This document shows positions 33,415 to 40,929 of a DNA stretch of 46,562 nucleotides, in pieces. The stretch's first letter is position 1. Each line of letters starts with the position of its first letter. The DNA lies in NCBI GenBank assembly GCA_035524895.1, contig DATLFI010000017.1, forward strand, positions 1 to 46,562. The letters run 5' to 3'. Source of the stretch: DATLFI01 sp035524895. Lineage in GTDB: Bacteria; Acidobacteriota; Thermoanaerobaculia; Multivoradales; Multivoraceae. Position numbers and translations under genes: made by a program. The notes below the pieces were generated by a model. It was given only the letters and a program-made list of their open reading frames with translations. It searched no databases and was not told where the DNA came from.

Positions 33415-34263
33415 TCACCAACCCACGATCCGATCGAGGGCGGCCTCGATCTCGTCGGGGAGCCACGGGTCGGGATGGCGCTTGGTGACGCCGTGGCTGG
33501 TCATCATCTTGTAGACCATGAGGTGGTTGCCATCGGCGCCGAAGGTCTGGCCGGTGATGTGCGCGCCCTTGTCGGAGGCGAGAAAGAGCACGATCGGGGT
33601 CATGAGCTGCGGCCCCATGGTCTCCTCGCTGTAGGCGCCCTTGACGCCCGGCAGGTCCTCGGTCATCCGGGTGAGCGCGTTGGGCGCCAGCGCGTTGACG
33701 GTGATGGCGTGCTTGGCGAGCTCCCAGGCAGCGATGCGCGTGAGCGAGTGGATCCCTGCCTTGGCGGCACCGTAGTTGGCCTGTCCGAAGTTGCCGAGCA
33801 GCCCCGAGCTCGAGGAGGTGTTGATGATGCGGCCGCCGCCGCCCTGCTCGACCATGCGGCGCGCCGCGGCCTGCAGGCAGGTGAAAGTTCCGTTGAGATG
33901 CACCTCGATCACCCCGTACCACTCCTCGGGGCTCATCTTGAGGATGGTGCGGTCGCGAAGGATCCCCGCGTTGTTGACGAAGATGTCGAGACGGCCGAAA
34001 GCCTCGATGGCCGCGGCGACGATCTTCTCGGCGTTCTCGAAGGTGCCGACCGGCACCTTGCAGGCCACTGCCTCGCCGCCCTGCTCGCAGATCTCGGCGA
34101 CCACGCGATCCGCCGCATCGTCCTGCCCGCCGCCGTCGCGCGAGCCCCCAGGATCGTTGACCACCACCTTGGCGCCGTGCGCGGCGAACGAGAGGCAATG
34201 GGAACGGCCGATGCCGTTGCCCCCGCCGGTCACGATGGCGACTTTGTCGGTGAGTAGCTTCAT
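33415..34263 (-). CDS. SDR of the MFE2 / 3-hydroxyacyl-CoA dehydrogenase type
   Basis: A 282-residue SDR with TGGGNGIG (12-19), the family-specific AAHGAKVVVNDPGGSRDGGG and ADRVVAEICEQGGEAVA, NNAGILRDRTILKMS, NTSSSSGLLGNFGQANYGAA and Y164/K168. This set of motifs is that of the (3R)-hydroxyacyl-CoA dehydrogenase domain of peroxisomal multifunctional enzyme 2, so a fatty-acyl-CoA or steroid substrate is likely. GGAGG lies 6 nt before ATG 34263. It is downstream of the symporter pair on the same strand and converges with the PLP gene 21 bp away. Confidence 0.88.
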   Translation of the reverse strand: MKLLTDKVAIVTGGGNGIGRSHCLSFAAHGAKVVVNDPGGSRDGGGQDDAADRVVAEICEQGGEAVACKVPVGTFENAEKIVAAAIEAFGRLDIFVNNAGILRDRTILKMSPEEWYGVIEVHLNGTFTCLQAAARRMVEQGGGGRIINTSSSSGLLGNFGQANYGAAKAGIHSLTRIAAWELAKHAITVNALAPNALTRMTEDLPGVKGAYSEETMGPQLMTPIVLFLASDKGAHITGQTFGADGNHLMVYKMMTSHGVTKRHPDPWLPDEIEAALDRIVGW

Positions 34264-34289
34264 GGGCGACCTCCATCCTCCGTGTCGAG

Positions 34290-34313
34290 TGGAGCGCGTT
34301 CTCCGACGCTCCA
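34290..34313. repeat. Inverted repeat upstream of the MFE2-type SDR gene
   Basis: TGGAGCG (34290-34296) and CGCTCCA (34307-34313) are perfect inverted arms separated by 10 bases. They lie between the symporter stop and the SDR start, next to the 10-bp palindrome TTCGATCGAA (34319-34328). They could be an operator for the SDR gene or a hairpin after the symporter gene; there is no T-run. Confidence 0.4.
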
Positions 34314-34360
34314 TTACCTTCGATCGAAACTGCAGAGCTCCGAGGCGGCCTCGAGCGCCG

Positions 34361-35854
34361 CTACATGTCCATCGCGGCCGCGATGTCCGCGTCGATCTCG
34401 GGAGGCTTGCGGGCCAACGAGATGCCGAAGAACAGCGTGAGCGAGACCAGCAGAGCGACCGCGCCGACATCGATTCCGTACGGCATCGAGACACCGAACA
34501 GCTTGACGCCGAAGTTGATCAGCAAGCTCGAAACGATGGCGACGTTCGCGGCGAGCGCGCTGGCGCGCTTCCAGTTGAAGCCGATCGCCACCGCCGGCAC
34601 CAGCGCTGCGGCGAAGGTGCCCCAGCCGAACGCGCCGAGGAGCGCCACGAGGTCCTCGCCCGAGTAGAGCGCAAAGAGCGCAGCGATCACTGCCAGCACA
34701 ACCGTCGCTACGCGCGCCCACAGCAGCTCGTTGCCCAGCGAGCGGCCTCGGAGCGCGCGCGGTATGTCGTGCACCACCGCGGCGGCGCCGATGTTGAGGA
34801 AGCTGTCCGCGGTCGACATGATTGCGGCGAACAGCCCCGCGATGACGACCCCTGCCAGCACCGGATGGGCGTAGTGCTGGAGGAAGACCGGCGCTGCGGC
34901 ATCGGCGACTTCGAGCGACGGCTCGCGGCCGTCGAGCACCAGCGCGCGCATCGCAAGGCCGATCGAGATCCAGAGCATCGCCGCGACCGCGTAGGCGCCC
35001 AGCGAAAGCGGCAGGATGTGGCGCGCGGATTCCAGCTTCCTGTTCATCATCATCTTGGTGACGATGTGAGGCTGGCCGCACAGGCCGAGTGAGAACACGA
35101 AATACCACGACAGCGCCCCGAAGATGCCGAGTGTCCCCCAGGGACCGATCGCCTCGGGGTCATCGGCCAACAGGATGCGCGACATGCCGGCAAAGCCGCC
35201 GTCGAAGGCTCGGATCGCCGTCACTAGCACCAGGACCGCCGCGACCATCATCACCAGCCCCTGCACCAGGTCGGTATAGACGGAGGCAACGATGCCGCCG
35301 GTGACGCAGTAGAAAACCAGCACCGCGCAAGAGATGCCGACCGCGAGCTCCAGGCTGACGTTGCCGAAAGACCGTTGCAGCACGTCCTGGAGGACGATCC
35401 CCATGGCCAGGATCTGCGTCGCGAGGTACCCCATCACGCCGAGCAGGATCGCGAGAGCAGTCAGGAACCGCGTCGACTCGCTGCGGTAGCGCGCCGCCAC
35501 CGCGTCGGGGAGGGAGATCGACTGCCGGAGCTCCGAGAACAGCCACAGCCGCTTGGCGAGCAGGTAGAACGCCAGCACGAAGCCGATGGACGAGCACACC
35601 ACCATCCATAGCGAGCTCGTCCCGAGCCGGTACACCAGCCCGGGGCCGCCGACGAAGCCGAAGCCGGAGAGGGTGCTCGAGAACACCGCGAGCCCGGTGA
35701 CCAGCACACCGAGCGTGCGGCCGGCGATGAAGAAGTCCTTCGCCGAGTGCGTGCGCCGCAACGCCCAGAGACCCAGGCCTACGCACGCCAGGAGGTACAC
35801 GGCGACGCAGGTCAGGACAATGCCGTTGCGCCAGGGCTCCATGCCCGTGCTCAC
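34361..35854 (-). CDS. Sodium:solute symporter family permease
   Basis: A 497-residue protein with about 13 transmembrane helices and SSS-family features: AGRTLGVLVTGLAVFSSTLS (the A-G-R-x-L plus conserved Ser region around the first discontinuous helix), SLPDAVAARYRS, VTGGIVASVYTDLVQGLVM and GLFAAIMSTADSFLNIGAAA, which is the S-T-x-D-S motif near the Na2 site. It should import a small solute with Na+. GTG 35854 overlaps the stop of the small membrane gene (GTGA), which favours it over ATG 35842. The partner and the SDR genes on both sides hint at an organic acid substrate, but this is only a guess. Confidence 0.88.
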   Translation of the reverse strand: MSTGMEPWRNGIVLTCVAVYLLACVGLGLWALRRTHSAKDFFIAGRTLGVLVTGLAVFSSTLSGFGFVGGPGLVYRLGTSSLWMVVCSSIGFVLAFYLLAKRLWLFSELRQSISLPDAVAARYRSESTRFLTALAILLGVMGYLATQILAMGIVLQDVLQRSFGNVSLELAVGISCAVLVFYCVTGGIVASVYTDLVQGLVMMVAAVLVLVTAIRAFDGGFAGMSRILLADDPEAIGPWGTLGIFGALSWYFVFSLGLCGQPHIVTKMMMNRKLESARHILPLSLGAYAVAAMLWISIGLAMRALVLDGREPSLEVADAAAPVFLQHYAHPVLAGVVIAGLFAAIMSTADSFLNIGAAAVVHDIPRALRGRSLGNELLWARVATVVLAVIAALFALYSGEDLVALLGAFGWGTFAAALVPAVAIGFNWKRASALAANVAIVSSLLINFGVKLFGVSMPYGIDVGAVALLVSLTLFFGISLARKPPEIDADIAAAMDM

Positions 35855-36369
35855 GAGCTCGCGCGCCGCTGAGCCACCAGGCGCTCGAAGCGCTCGCGGC
35901 TCTCCGCGTCCCAGATCAAGGCGCGAAAACGCAGGACGTAGAGCAGCAGGAAGAAGATCGGCGCGCCCCACACGCCGAGCAGCATCCACGCGGTGGGTGG
36001 CGGGAAGCCCAGGAACAGCTCGACCGGCTCGCCGCGAGCGAAGGCCTCGTACGAGCGGAACATCATAGTGAAGGCCAGCACGTGGAGGGCGCCGCCCGCC
36101 AGGAGCGCGCCTCGCATGGGCACGCGCCCGCCGCGGCGGAGCGCCAGCCCCAGCAGCCCGACGAAGAACACCACCTGCAGCGCGGCGAAGGCCCACCCCA
36201 GGCCGAGCAATTCACCGTGACGACTCTCACCGTCCGCGCCGAGCATCATCGCGCCGTGCTCGGGATGCGCGATGCCGCGCGAGTGCGGCGCCTCCTCGCG
36301 CAGGAACAGGGCTCCCACCACTCCGCAGAGCAGCAGCAGGACCGCGAGCAGGAGCCAGGTGGAGCGCAC
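35851..36369 (-). CDS. Small polytopic membrane protein, putative symporter partner
   Basis: A 172-residue hydrophobic protein with four predicted helices: LLLAVLLLLCGVVGALFL near the start, GWAFAALQVVFFVGLLGLAL, GGALHVLAFTMMF and WMLLGVWGAPIFFLLLYVLR, ending in a basic amphipathic tail (RFERLVAQRR). I do not recognise a family. Its stop overlaps the start of the symporter gene by 4 bases, so the two are co-translated; small accessory subunits of this kind are known for SSS transporters (for example YjcH with ActP). Start is GTG 36369 with GGAAA 4 nt upstream. Confidence 0.7.
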   Translation of the reverse strand: MRSTWLLLAVLLLLCGVVGALFLREEAPHSRGIAHPEHGAMMLGADGESRHGELLGLGWAFAALQVVFFVGLLGLALRRGGRVPMRGALLAGGALHVLAFTMMFRSYEAFARGEPVELFLGFPPPTAWMLLGVWGAPIFFLLLYVLRFRALIWDAESRERFERLVAQRRASS

Positions 36370-36447
36370 GTCGTTTCCAGAAGCTCGCGCAAGGTACCAG
36401 CATCACCGCCCGCGCGGCAACCGGGCCGAGCCGCGCCGGCGGCGCAC

Positions 36448-36453
36448 TACAAT
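36448..36453 (+). promoter_or_regulatory. -10 hexamer TACAAT upstream of the HSD10-type SDR
   Basis: TACAAT matches five of six consensus bases. It would give a leader of about 85 nt to the SDR gene, whose GTG has a strong GGAGGA Shine-Dalgarno. The gap is shared with the divergent symporter unit. Confidence 0.35.
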
Positions 36454-36540
36454 CGCGCCTATCGTCGCCAGGCCGGCGTGCCGCCTCTGCGAGGGCACCT
36501 GCGCCGTTCGGCCCCTTGGTCCCCTGCGGAGGAGCGAAGC

Positions 36541-37326
36541 GTGCAGATCGAAGGAAGCGTTTTCCTGGTGAGCGGCGGCGGCTCCGGTCTCGGCGCCGCC
36601 GCGGCGCGCCTGCTCGTCGACCTCGGCGGACGCGTGGTGGTCGCCGACATCAACCCCGCCGCCGGCGAGCCGCTGGTGGAGTCGCTCGGTGACCGGGCGC
36701 GCTTCGCGCGCTGCAACGTCGCCGACGAGGCTGCGGTGAGCGCGGCTGTCGAGCTGGCCTGGAACGAGCTCGGCGGCCTCCAAGGCGCGATCTGCTGCGC
36801 GGGCATCGGCGCGGCCCTCAAGACAGTGGGCAAGGACGGTCCGCATCCGCTCGACGCCTTCCGGCGTGTAGTGGAGGTCAACCTCATCGGCACCTTCAAC
36901 GTCATCCGCCTGGTAGCGGCGTCGATCTGTGAGCGCACCACGAAGCCGGCGCCCGACGCTCCGAACGTGGTCGAACGCGGGGTCCTCGTGAACACCGCCT
37001 CGATCGCCGCCTACGACGGGCAGATCGGACAGGCGGCGTACGCCGCCTCGAAGGGCGGCATCGTCGCGCTCACCCTGCCGGTCGCGCGCGACCTGGCACG
37101 AGAGGGCATTCGGTGCGTGACGATCGCCCCCGGCCTCTTCGACACACCGCTGCTGGCCGGCCTCCCCGAGCCGGCGCGACACTCGCTCGAGACGCAAGTG
37201 CCGTTCCCGTCACGGCTCGGGCGCCCCGAGGAGTACGCGCAACTCATGCGCGCGATCGTCGAGAACCCGATGATCAACGGCGAGGTGATACGTCTCGACG
37301 GTGCGCTGAGGATGGCGCCGCGGTAG
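36541..37326 (+). CDS. SDR of the HSD10 / 3-hydroxyacyl-CoA dehydrogenase type 2 family
   Basis: A 261-residue SDR, the same length as HSD17B10. It has SGGGSGLG (11-18), VVVADINPAAGE for NAD specificity, CCAGIGAALKTVGKDGPHPL with the longer loop typical of this family, NTASIAAYDGQIGQAAYAAS with Y167/K171, APGLFDTPLLAGLPEPAR and PFPSRLGRPEEYAQL. These blocks are diagnostic of type-2 3-hydroxyacyl-CoA dehydrogenases acting in beta-oxidation or branched-chain degradation. GGAGGA lies 7 nt before GTG 36541. An open frame extends up to 36082 but overlaps the opposite gene and has no family similarity. Confidence 0.9.
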   Translation: MQIEGSVFLVSGGGSGLGAAAARLLVDLGGRVVVADINPAAGEPLVESLGDRARFARCNVADEAAVSAAVELAWNELGGLQGAICCAGIGAALKTVGKDGPHPLDAFRRVVEVNLIGTFNVIRLVAASICERTTKPAPDAPNVVERGVLVNTASIAAYDGQIGQAAYAASKGGIVALTLPVARDLAREGIRCVTIAPGLFDTPLLAGLPEPARHSLETQVPFPSRLGRPEEYAQLMRAIVENPMINGEVIRLDGALRMAPR

Positions 37327-37353
37327 GGACCGAGCCTGTCGCGCGAGCGAGCT

Positions 37354-37905
37354 CTACTGCCCCTTCTTCGGCGAGATCACCATCGTCATCTGACGACCCT
37401 CGAGACCGAAACGCGTCTCGACGTCGCCGATCTCGGCGAGCTGCTGCTGCACCTTGTCGAGGATCTGTGTTCCCAGCTCGGGGCGGCGGAGCTGCCGGAA
37501 GCGGAAGAAGATCGTCACCTTGACCTTCTTGCCTTCCTGCAGGAACTTCTCGGCTCGCTTGGTCTTGATGTCGAAATCGTGCGGGTCGATGGTAGGACGG
37601 TACTTGACCTCCTTGATCTCGACCTGCTGGGTCTTGCGCCGCGCCTCGCGCGCCTTCTTCTCGCGCTCGAACTTCTCCTTGCCCCAGTCGAGGATCTTGA
37701 CCACGGGCGGGTCGGCGTTCGGACCGACCTCGACGAGGTCGAGCTCGACATCCTGAGCGCGCTGGCGCGCTTCATCCAGCGGCACCACGCCGACCTGGTT
37801 GCCGTCCTGGTCGATGAGCCGCACCGGACTCTTGCGGATCCGGTGATTGATGCGCGGTTCGTTGGAATCCCTCCGGTCGAACCTGCGGATCGGTTGCCTA
37901 TTGAT
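37354..37905 (-). CDS. infC: Translation initiation factor IF-3, apparent AUC start
   Basis: A 183-residue IF-3. The family N-terminus reads RINHRIRKSPVRLIDQDG, followed by DLVEVGPNADPPVVKILDWG, the lysine-rich linker and the C-terminal domain with GKKVKVTIFFRFRQ and MTMVISPKKGQ. No ATG, GTG or TTG precedes RINHRIR in frame; the first standard start would be GTG 37824, which would delete that conserved part. An AGGAG (37917-37913) stands 7 nt before ATC 37905, giving MNRQPIRRFDRRDSNEPRIN, a normal IF-3 start. AUU or AUC starts are known for infC and allow IF-3 to limit its own translation. The usual followers rpmI and rplT are absent: the gene converges with an SDR. Confidence 0.92.
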   Translation of the reverse strand: MNRQPIRRFDRRDSNEPRINHRIRKSPVRLIDQDGNQVGVVPLDEARQRAQDVELDLVEVGPNADPPVVKILDWGKEKFEREKKAREARRKTQQVEIKEVKYRPTIDPHDFDIKTKRAEKFLQEGKKVKVTIFFRFRQLRRPELGTQILDKVQQQLAEIGDVETRFGLEGRQMTMVISPKKGQ

Positions 37906-37912
37906 GCTGTGT

Positions 37913-37917
37913 CTCCT
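37913..37917 (-). promoter_or_regulatory. Shine-Dalgarno that fixes the infC AUC start
   Basis: AGGAG on the minus strand, 7 nt before the ATC codon at 37905-37903. It is the best ribosome-binding site upstream of infC and sits at ideal spacing for the non-canonical start, but over 80 nt from the first GTG. Confidence 0.75.
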
Positions 37918-38122
37918 TGTCGGTCGTGGATCGTCGAGAACCGCGCGGGAACATCCCGGCGGTCCCTGCCGCCGTCGCGCCGCTCGCGCGAGGCAGCGAT
38001 TCGCTTGGCGAGGTCCGAGAAACCAACAGCATAGCGCGACCGCTCAAGGCGCGCCGCGTGGCGGTCGCACCGCCACGCCCTGCGCCGGGAGAGGCGCGTA
38101 CCGGTTGCGGAACCAGGGCACC

Positions 38123-39001
38123 TCAGCTCGCCTTGCGCCGGCCGCCTGCCTTGCGCTCGGAAGCGCCAGCGGCACTGGCCCGGTCGGCCCGCGAAGTGCT
38201 CTTGCGCCCGGCCCCTTCGCCGCGACCGGGCTGGCCAAGGCTCGCCTTGAGCGCCTCCATCAGGTCGATGATCTGCGCCTTCGGCGCCTCCGCCTCGACC
38301 TCGGAGACCTCGCGCCCCTCCACCTTCTGGGCGATCGCCTCCTGGATGCGCTGGCGAACGTCGTCCTCGTACTTGCCGGGCTCGAACTGCTCGTTCGCGA
38401 TCTGCTCGATCAGCTGCACCGCGAGATCGAGCTCCTTGTCCTTGATCTCCAGGTCCTCGCCCAGCGGCACTTCGGCAAACGCCTTGATCTCGTCGGGATA
38501 GTGGAGCTGCTGCATCAGGAGCCCGTCTTCGAACGGCCGGATCATCACCAGGTACTGCTTGCCGCGAGCCGCGTACTTGGCGAGCGCGCAGCGCTCGGTC
38601 TCGTCCATGGCCTTGGCCAACAGCCGGTAGGCACGCTCGCCGCCAGTCTCCGGGCCGAGGAAGTACGCCTTGTCGAAGAACAGGGGGTCGATCTCGCGCA
38701 GCGGCACGAACTCGACGATGTCGATCGACGGCGAGGCGCGTTCCTCGAGCTCCTTGAGCTCCGCTTCGGTGAAGGTGACGTACTGCCCTTTGGCGAACTC
38801 GTAGCCCTTGATCATCCGATCGCGGGGCACCACCTCTCCGGTGTTCGGGTTGATGTACTGCTGCTTGACCCGGGCGTTGTCGACCGAGTCGAGCATGTTG
38901 AAGGAGATCGAGGTCGAGTGCTCGGTGCTCGAGTACAGCCGGATCGGGATCGACACCAGGCCGAACGAGACATTGCCGGTAGCTAGAGCGCGAGCGGCCA
39001 T
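38123..39001 (-). CDS. ku: Ku protein of non-homologous end joining
   Basis: A 292-residue bacterial Ku. It opens with the Ku core (ATGNVSFGLVSIPIRLYSST), then QQYINPNTGEVVPRDRMIKG, IDIVEFVPLREIDPLFFDKA, KYAARGKQYLVMIRPFEDGL and a basic C-terminal tail rich in K, R and S that would bind DNA. Ku encircles broken DNA ends and recruits LigD. No ligD is in the window, so the partner ligase must lie elsewhere. TAGCAT sits 9 nt before ATG 39001, with no Shine-Dalgarno. Confidence 0.95.
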   Translation of the reverse strand: MAARALATGNVSFGLVSIPIRLYSSTEHSTSISFNMLDSVDNARVKQQYINPNTGEVVPRDRMIKGYEFAKGQYVTFTEAELKELEERASPSIDIVEFVPLREIDPLFFDKAYFLGPETGGERAYRLLAKAMDETERCALAKYAARGKQYLVMIRPFEDGLLMQQLHYPDEIKAFAEVPLGEDLEIKDKELDLAVQLIEQIANEQFEPGKYEDDVRQRIQEAIAQKVEGREVSEVEAEAPKAQIIDLMEALKASLGQPGRGEGAGRKSTSRADRASAAGASERKAGGRRKAS

Positions 39002-39010
39002 GAGGCAGGA

Positions 39011-39016
39011 ATGCTA
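39011..39016 (-). promoter_or_regulatory. -10 hexamer TAGCAT for ku
   Basis: On the minus strand TAGCAT ends 9 nt before the ku ATG, predicting a leader of about 3 nt. No -35 consensus is evident. Confidence 0.35.
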
Positions 39017-39063
39017 GCACCCGCGCTGGGCGGCAGGAAGCCGCGCCAGCTCCAGAGACGGCG

Positions 39064-39657
39064 TCAGGCCTCCCTCCAGCCCCCTTGCTGCAGCAGCACC
39101 GCCAGCTCTTTGCGGGCACGATGGATGTTGGTCTTCACCGTTCCCAGTGGAACGCCCAGGATCTCCGCGATCTCCTGGTACGCCATGCCCTCGACGAAGC
39201 GCAGGAGGATCACCTCCCGGTACTCCGGCCGCAGCGTCCCGATGGCGCGCTCGAGCGCCGAGGCGAGGTCGCCCTGCTCGACGTGGCGGTCGGGCGCGAG
39301 CACGGACTCGTCGGCCAGCTTGCTCTCGAGGGTGCGCTCGCCGCCCCCATCCGCGCCCAGGGGCGTCTCGAGCGACTCGGTGTCGAGCACGCGGCGGCGC
39401 ACGTGGTCGATGGTGAGGTTGTGCGCGATCTTGAACAGCCAGCTCGAGAACTTGCGGGAGCGATCGAAGCTCGCGAGCGCCCGGAAGGCGCGCACGAACG
39501 CCTCTTGGGCGAGGTCCTCGGCCAGACTGGGGTCGCGGACCATGCGCACCACCAGACTGAACAGCGGCCGCTCGTAGCGCACCACCAGGAGGCGGAATGC
39601 CTCCTCGGAGCCGGCCAGGGCCAGCTCCACGAGCTCGACATCGGTCGGCGCAGTCAT
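39064..39657 (-). CDS. ECF-type RNA polymerase sigma factor
   Basis: A 197-residue ECF sigma factor from ATG 39657. Region 2 has FRLLVVRYERPLFSLVVRMV, DPSLAEDLAQEAFVRAFRAL, FSSWLFKIAHNLTIDHVRRR; region 4 has LRPEYREVILLRFVEGMAYQ and the helix-turn-helix ILGVPLGTVKTNIHRARKEL. It resembles the RpoE/SigW group. Unlike the sigma factor near 6.8 kb, it is not followed by a recognisable anti-sigma gene: the next gene on the strand is ku, 62 bp on. Its regulator must be elsewhere or it may be controlled by expression. Confidence 0.92.
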   Translation of the reverse strand: MTAPTDVELVELALAGSEEAFRLLVVRYERPLFSLVVRMVRDPSLAEDLAQEAFVRAFRALASFDRSRKFSSWLFKIAHNLTIDHVRRRVLDTESLETPLGADGGGERTLESKLADESVLAPDRHVEQGDLASALERAIGTLRPEYREVILLRFVEGMAYQEIAEILGVPLGTVKTNIHRARKELAVLLQQGGWREA

Positions 39658-39909
39658 CGATTGAGGCTTAGTGTCCGGGCGGCGGGTCGGCGGCAATGGT
39701 AAAGGGAGCCGGCCTCCCATCCCTCGAATCCCCGCCGCTCCGTTATGATCCGCGCGGCCGGCTGGGACGCCAAGTATTCCGCCGCCCGGCGGGCCAAACT
39801 CGTGCGCAGATCGGGACCTCCCGGGGCCCTGGTGACGCCGGCCCCCTCCGGGGCCGCCCGGGCGCGCGGCCGCCTTCTCCTGCACTCTCAACCTAACCTG
39901 TAGAGCGTC
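39658..39909 (+). other. Intergenic region between the sigma gene and the phosphatase gene
   Basis: This 252-bp divergent gap holds a TATGAT at 39744-39749 that could be a -10 element, and several GC hairpins, the clearest being GGCCCC-CTCC-GGGGCC (39840-39855). No coding frame or known riboswitch core was recognised. A second -10-like hexamer lies near the phosphatase start. Confidence 0.35.
39894..39899 (+). promoter_or_regulatory. -10 hexamer TAACCT for the phosphatase gene
   Basis: TAACCT ends 10 nt before ATG 39910, predicting a leader of 3-4 nt. No clear Shine-Dalgarno is present. Confidence 0.3.
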
Positions 39910-40929
39910 ATGGGCTACGAGAACGAACGCCGCCTGGCGGCGATGGCGGTACGCCGGGCTTGCCGGCTCTGCGAGGCCGTACAGGCCGAGCTCGGCAGCG
40001 GCGACATCGAGATCAAAGGCGACCACTCCCCGGTCACGGTGGCCGACTACGGCGCTCAGGCCGTGATCGCCCTGACGCTGCGGTCCAGCGGCAGCCGGGT
40101 GCCGGTGGTCGGCGAGGAGTCGGCGTCGACCCTCCGTGACCCCTCTGCCGGAGCGCTACGTTCGCGCGTGGTGACACACGTCCAGGCCGTCTTCCCCGAC
40201 GCCGACGAGACGCTGATCCTGGACGCCATCGACGCCTGCCACGACCCGGGCGGCGCCACCGGCCTGCGCTTCGCGCTCGACCCCATCGACGGCACCAAGG
40301 GCTACCTGCGCCGAGAGCAGTACGCGGTGGCGCTGGCGTTGCTGGAGGACGGAGTGCCGGTGGTCGGAGCGCTGGGTTGTCCGGCGCTGCCGGCGCAACA
40401 CCCGTCGGCCGCAGAGCCTGGGGTCCTGTTCGTGGGCGAGCGCGGCGCAGGCACTACGGAGGAGCCGCTCGGCGGCGGACCTCCACGTATCATCCGCGTT
40501 TCGGACGAGGCCGATCCGCGGCGAGCCGTGCTGTGCGAGTCGGTCGAGTCGGGCCACGCCGCGCACGACCGCCACGCCGCCATCGCCGCACGGCTGGGTG
40601 TCGCGGTCCCGCCGGTTCGCCTCGATTCGCAAGCCAAGTACGGCTGCCTCGCCCGAGGAGAAGCCAACGTCTACCTGCGCCTGCCGACCTCGGAGTCCTA
40701 CCGCGAGAAGATCTGGGACCACGCCGCCGGCGTCGCGGTGCTGCGCGCCGCGGGCGGTGTCGCCACGGACGTCGAGGGACGCGAGCTCGACTTCACCCGC
40801 GGCCGTCGCCTCGAGGCCAACCGCGGAGTGATCGCGACCAACGGCCGCCTGCACCAGGCAGTGCTCGACGCGGTGGCGGCCACCGCCGAGGTCGCGGCCG
40901 GGGCGCTGGCCGAGAGGACGAGGGCATGA
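39910..40929 (+). CDS. 3'(2'),5'-bisphosphate nucleotidase-like phosphatase (HAL2/SAL1/CysQ type)
   Basis: A 339-residue member of the inositol monophosphatase fold. Metal-site motifs are complete: D46 in TVADYGAQ, VVGEES (E69), DPIDGTKG (D124 to K130) and KIWDHAAG (D270). The long form and the GYLRREQYAVALALLEDG stretch are closest to yeast HAL2 and plant SAL1, which convert 3'-phosphoadenosine 5'-phosphate to AMP and recycle the by-product of sulfotransfer. Its stop overlaps the rfbB start (ATGA), so it is cotranslated with dTDP-sugar genes; a sugar-phosphate substrate or a sulfated polysaccharide pathway is possible, but not shown. Confidence 0.85.
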   Translation: MGYENERRLAAMAVRRACRLCEAVQAELGSGDIEIKGDHSPVTVADYGAQAVIALTLRSSGSRVPVVGEESASTLRDPSAGALRSRVVTHVQAVFPDADETLILDAIDACHDPGGATGLRFALDPIDGTKGYLRREQYAVALALLEDGVPVVGALGCPALPAQHPSAAEPGVLFVGERGAGTTEEPLGGGPPRIIRVSDEADPRRAVLCESVESGHAAHDRHAAIAARLGVAVPPVRLDSQAKYGCLARGEANVYLRLPTSESYREKIWDHAAGVAVLRAAGGVATDVEGRELDFTRGRRLEANRGVIATNGRLHQAVLDAVAATAEVAAGALAERTRA

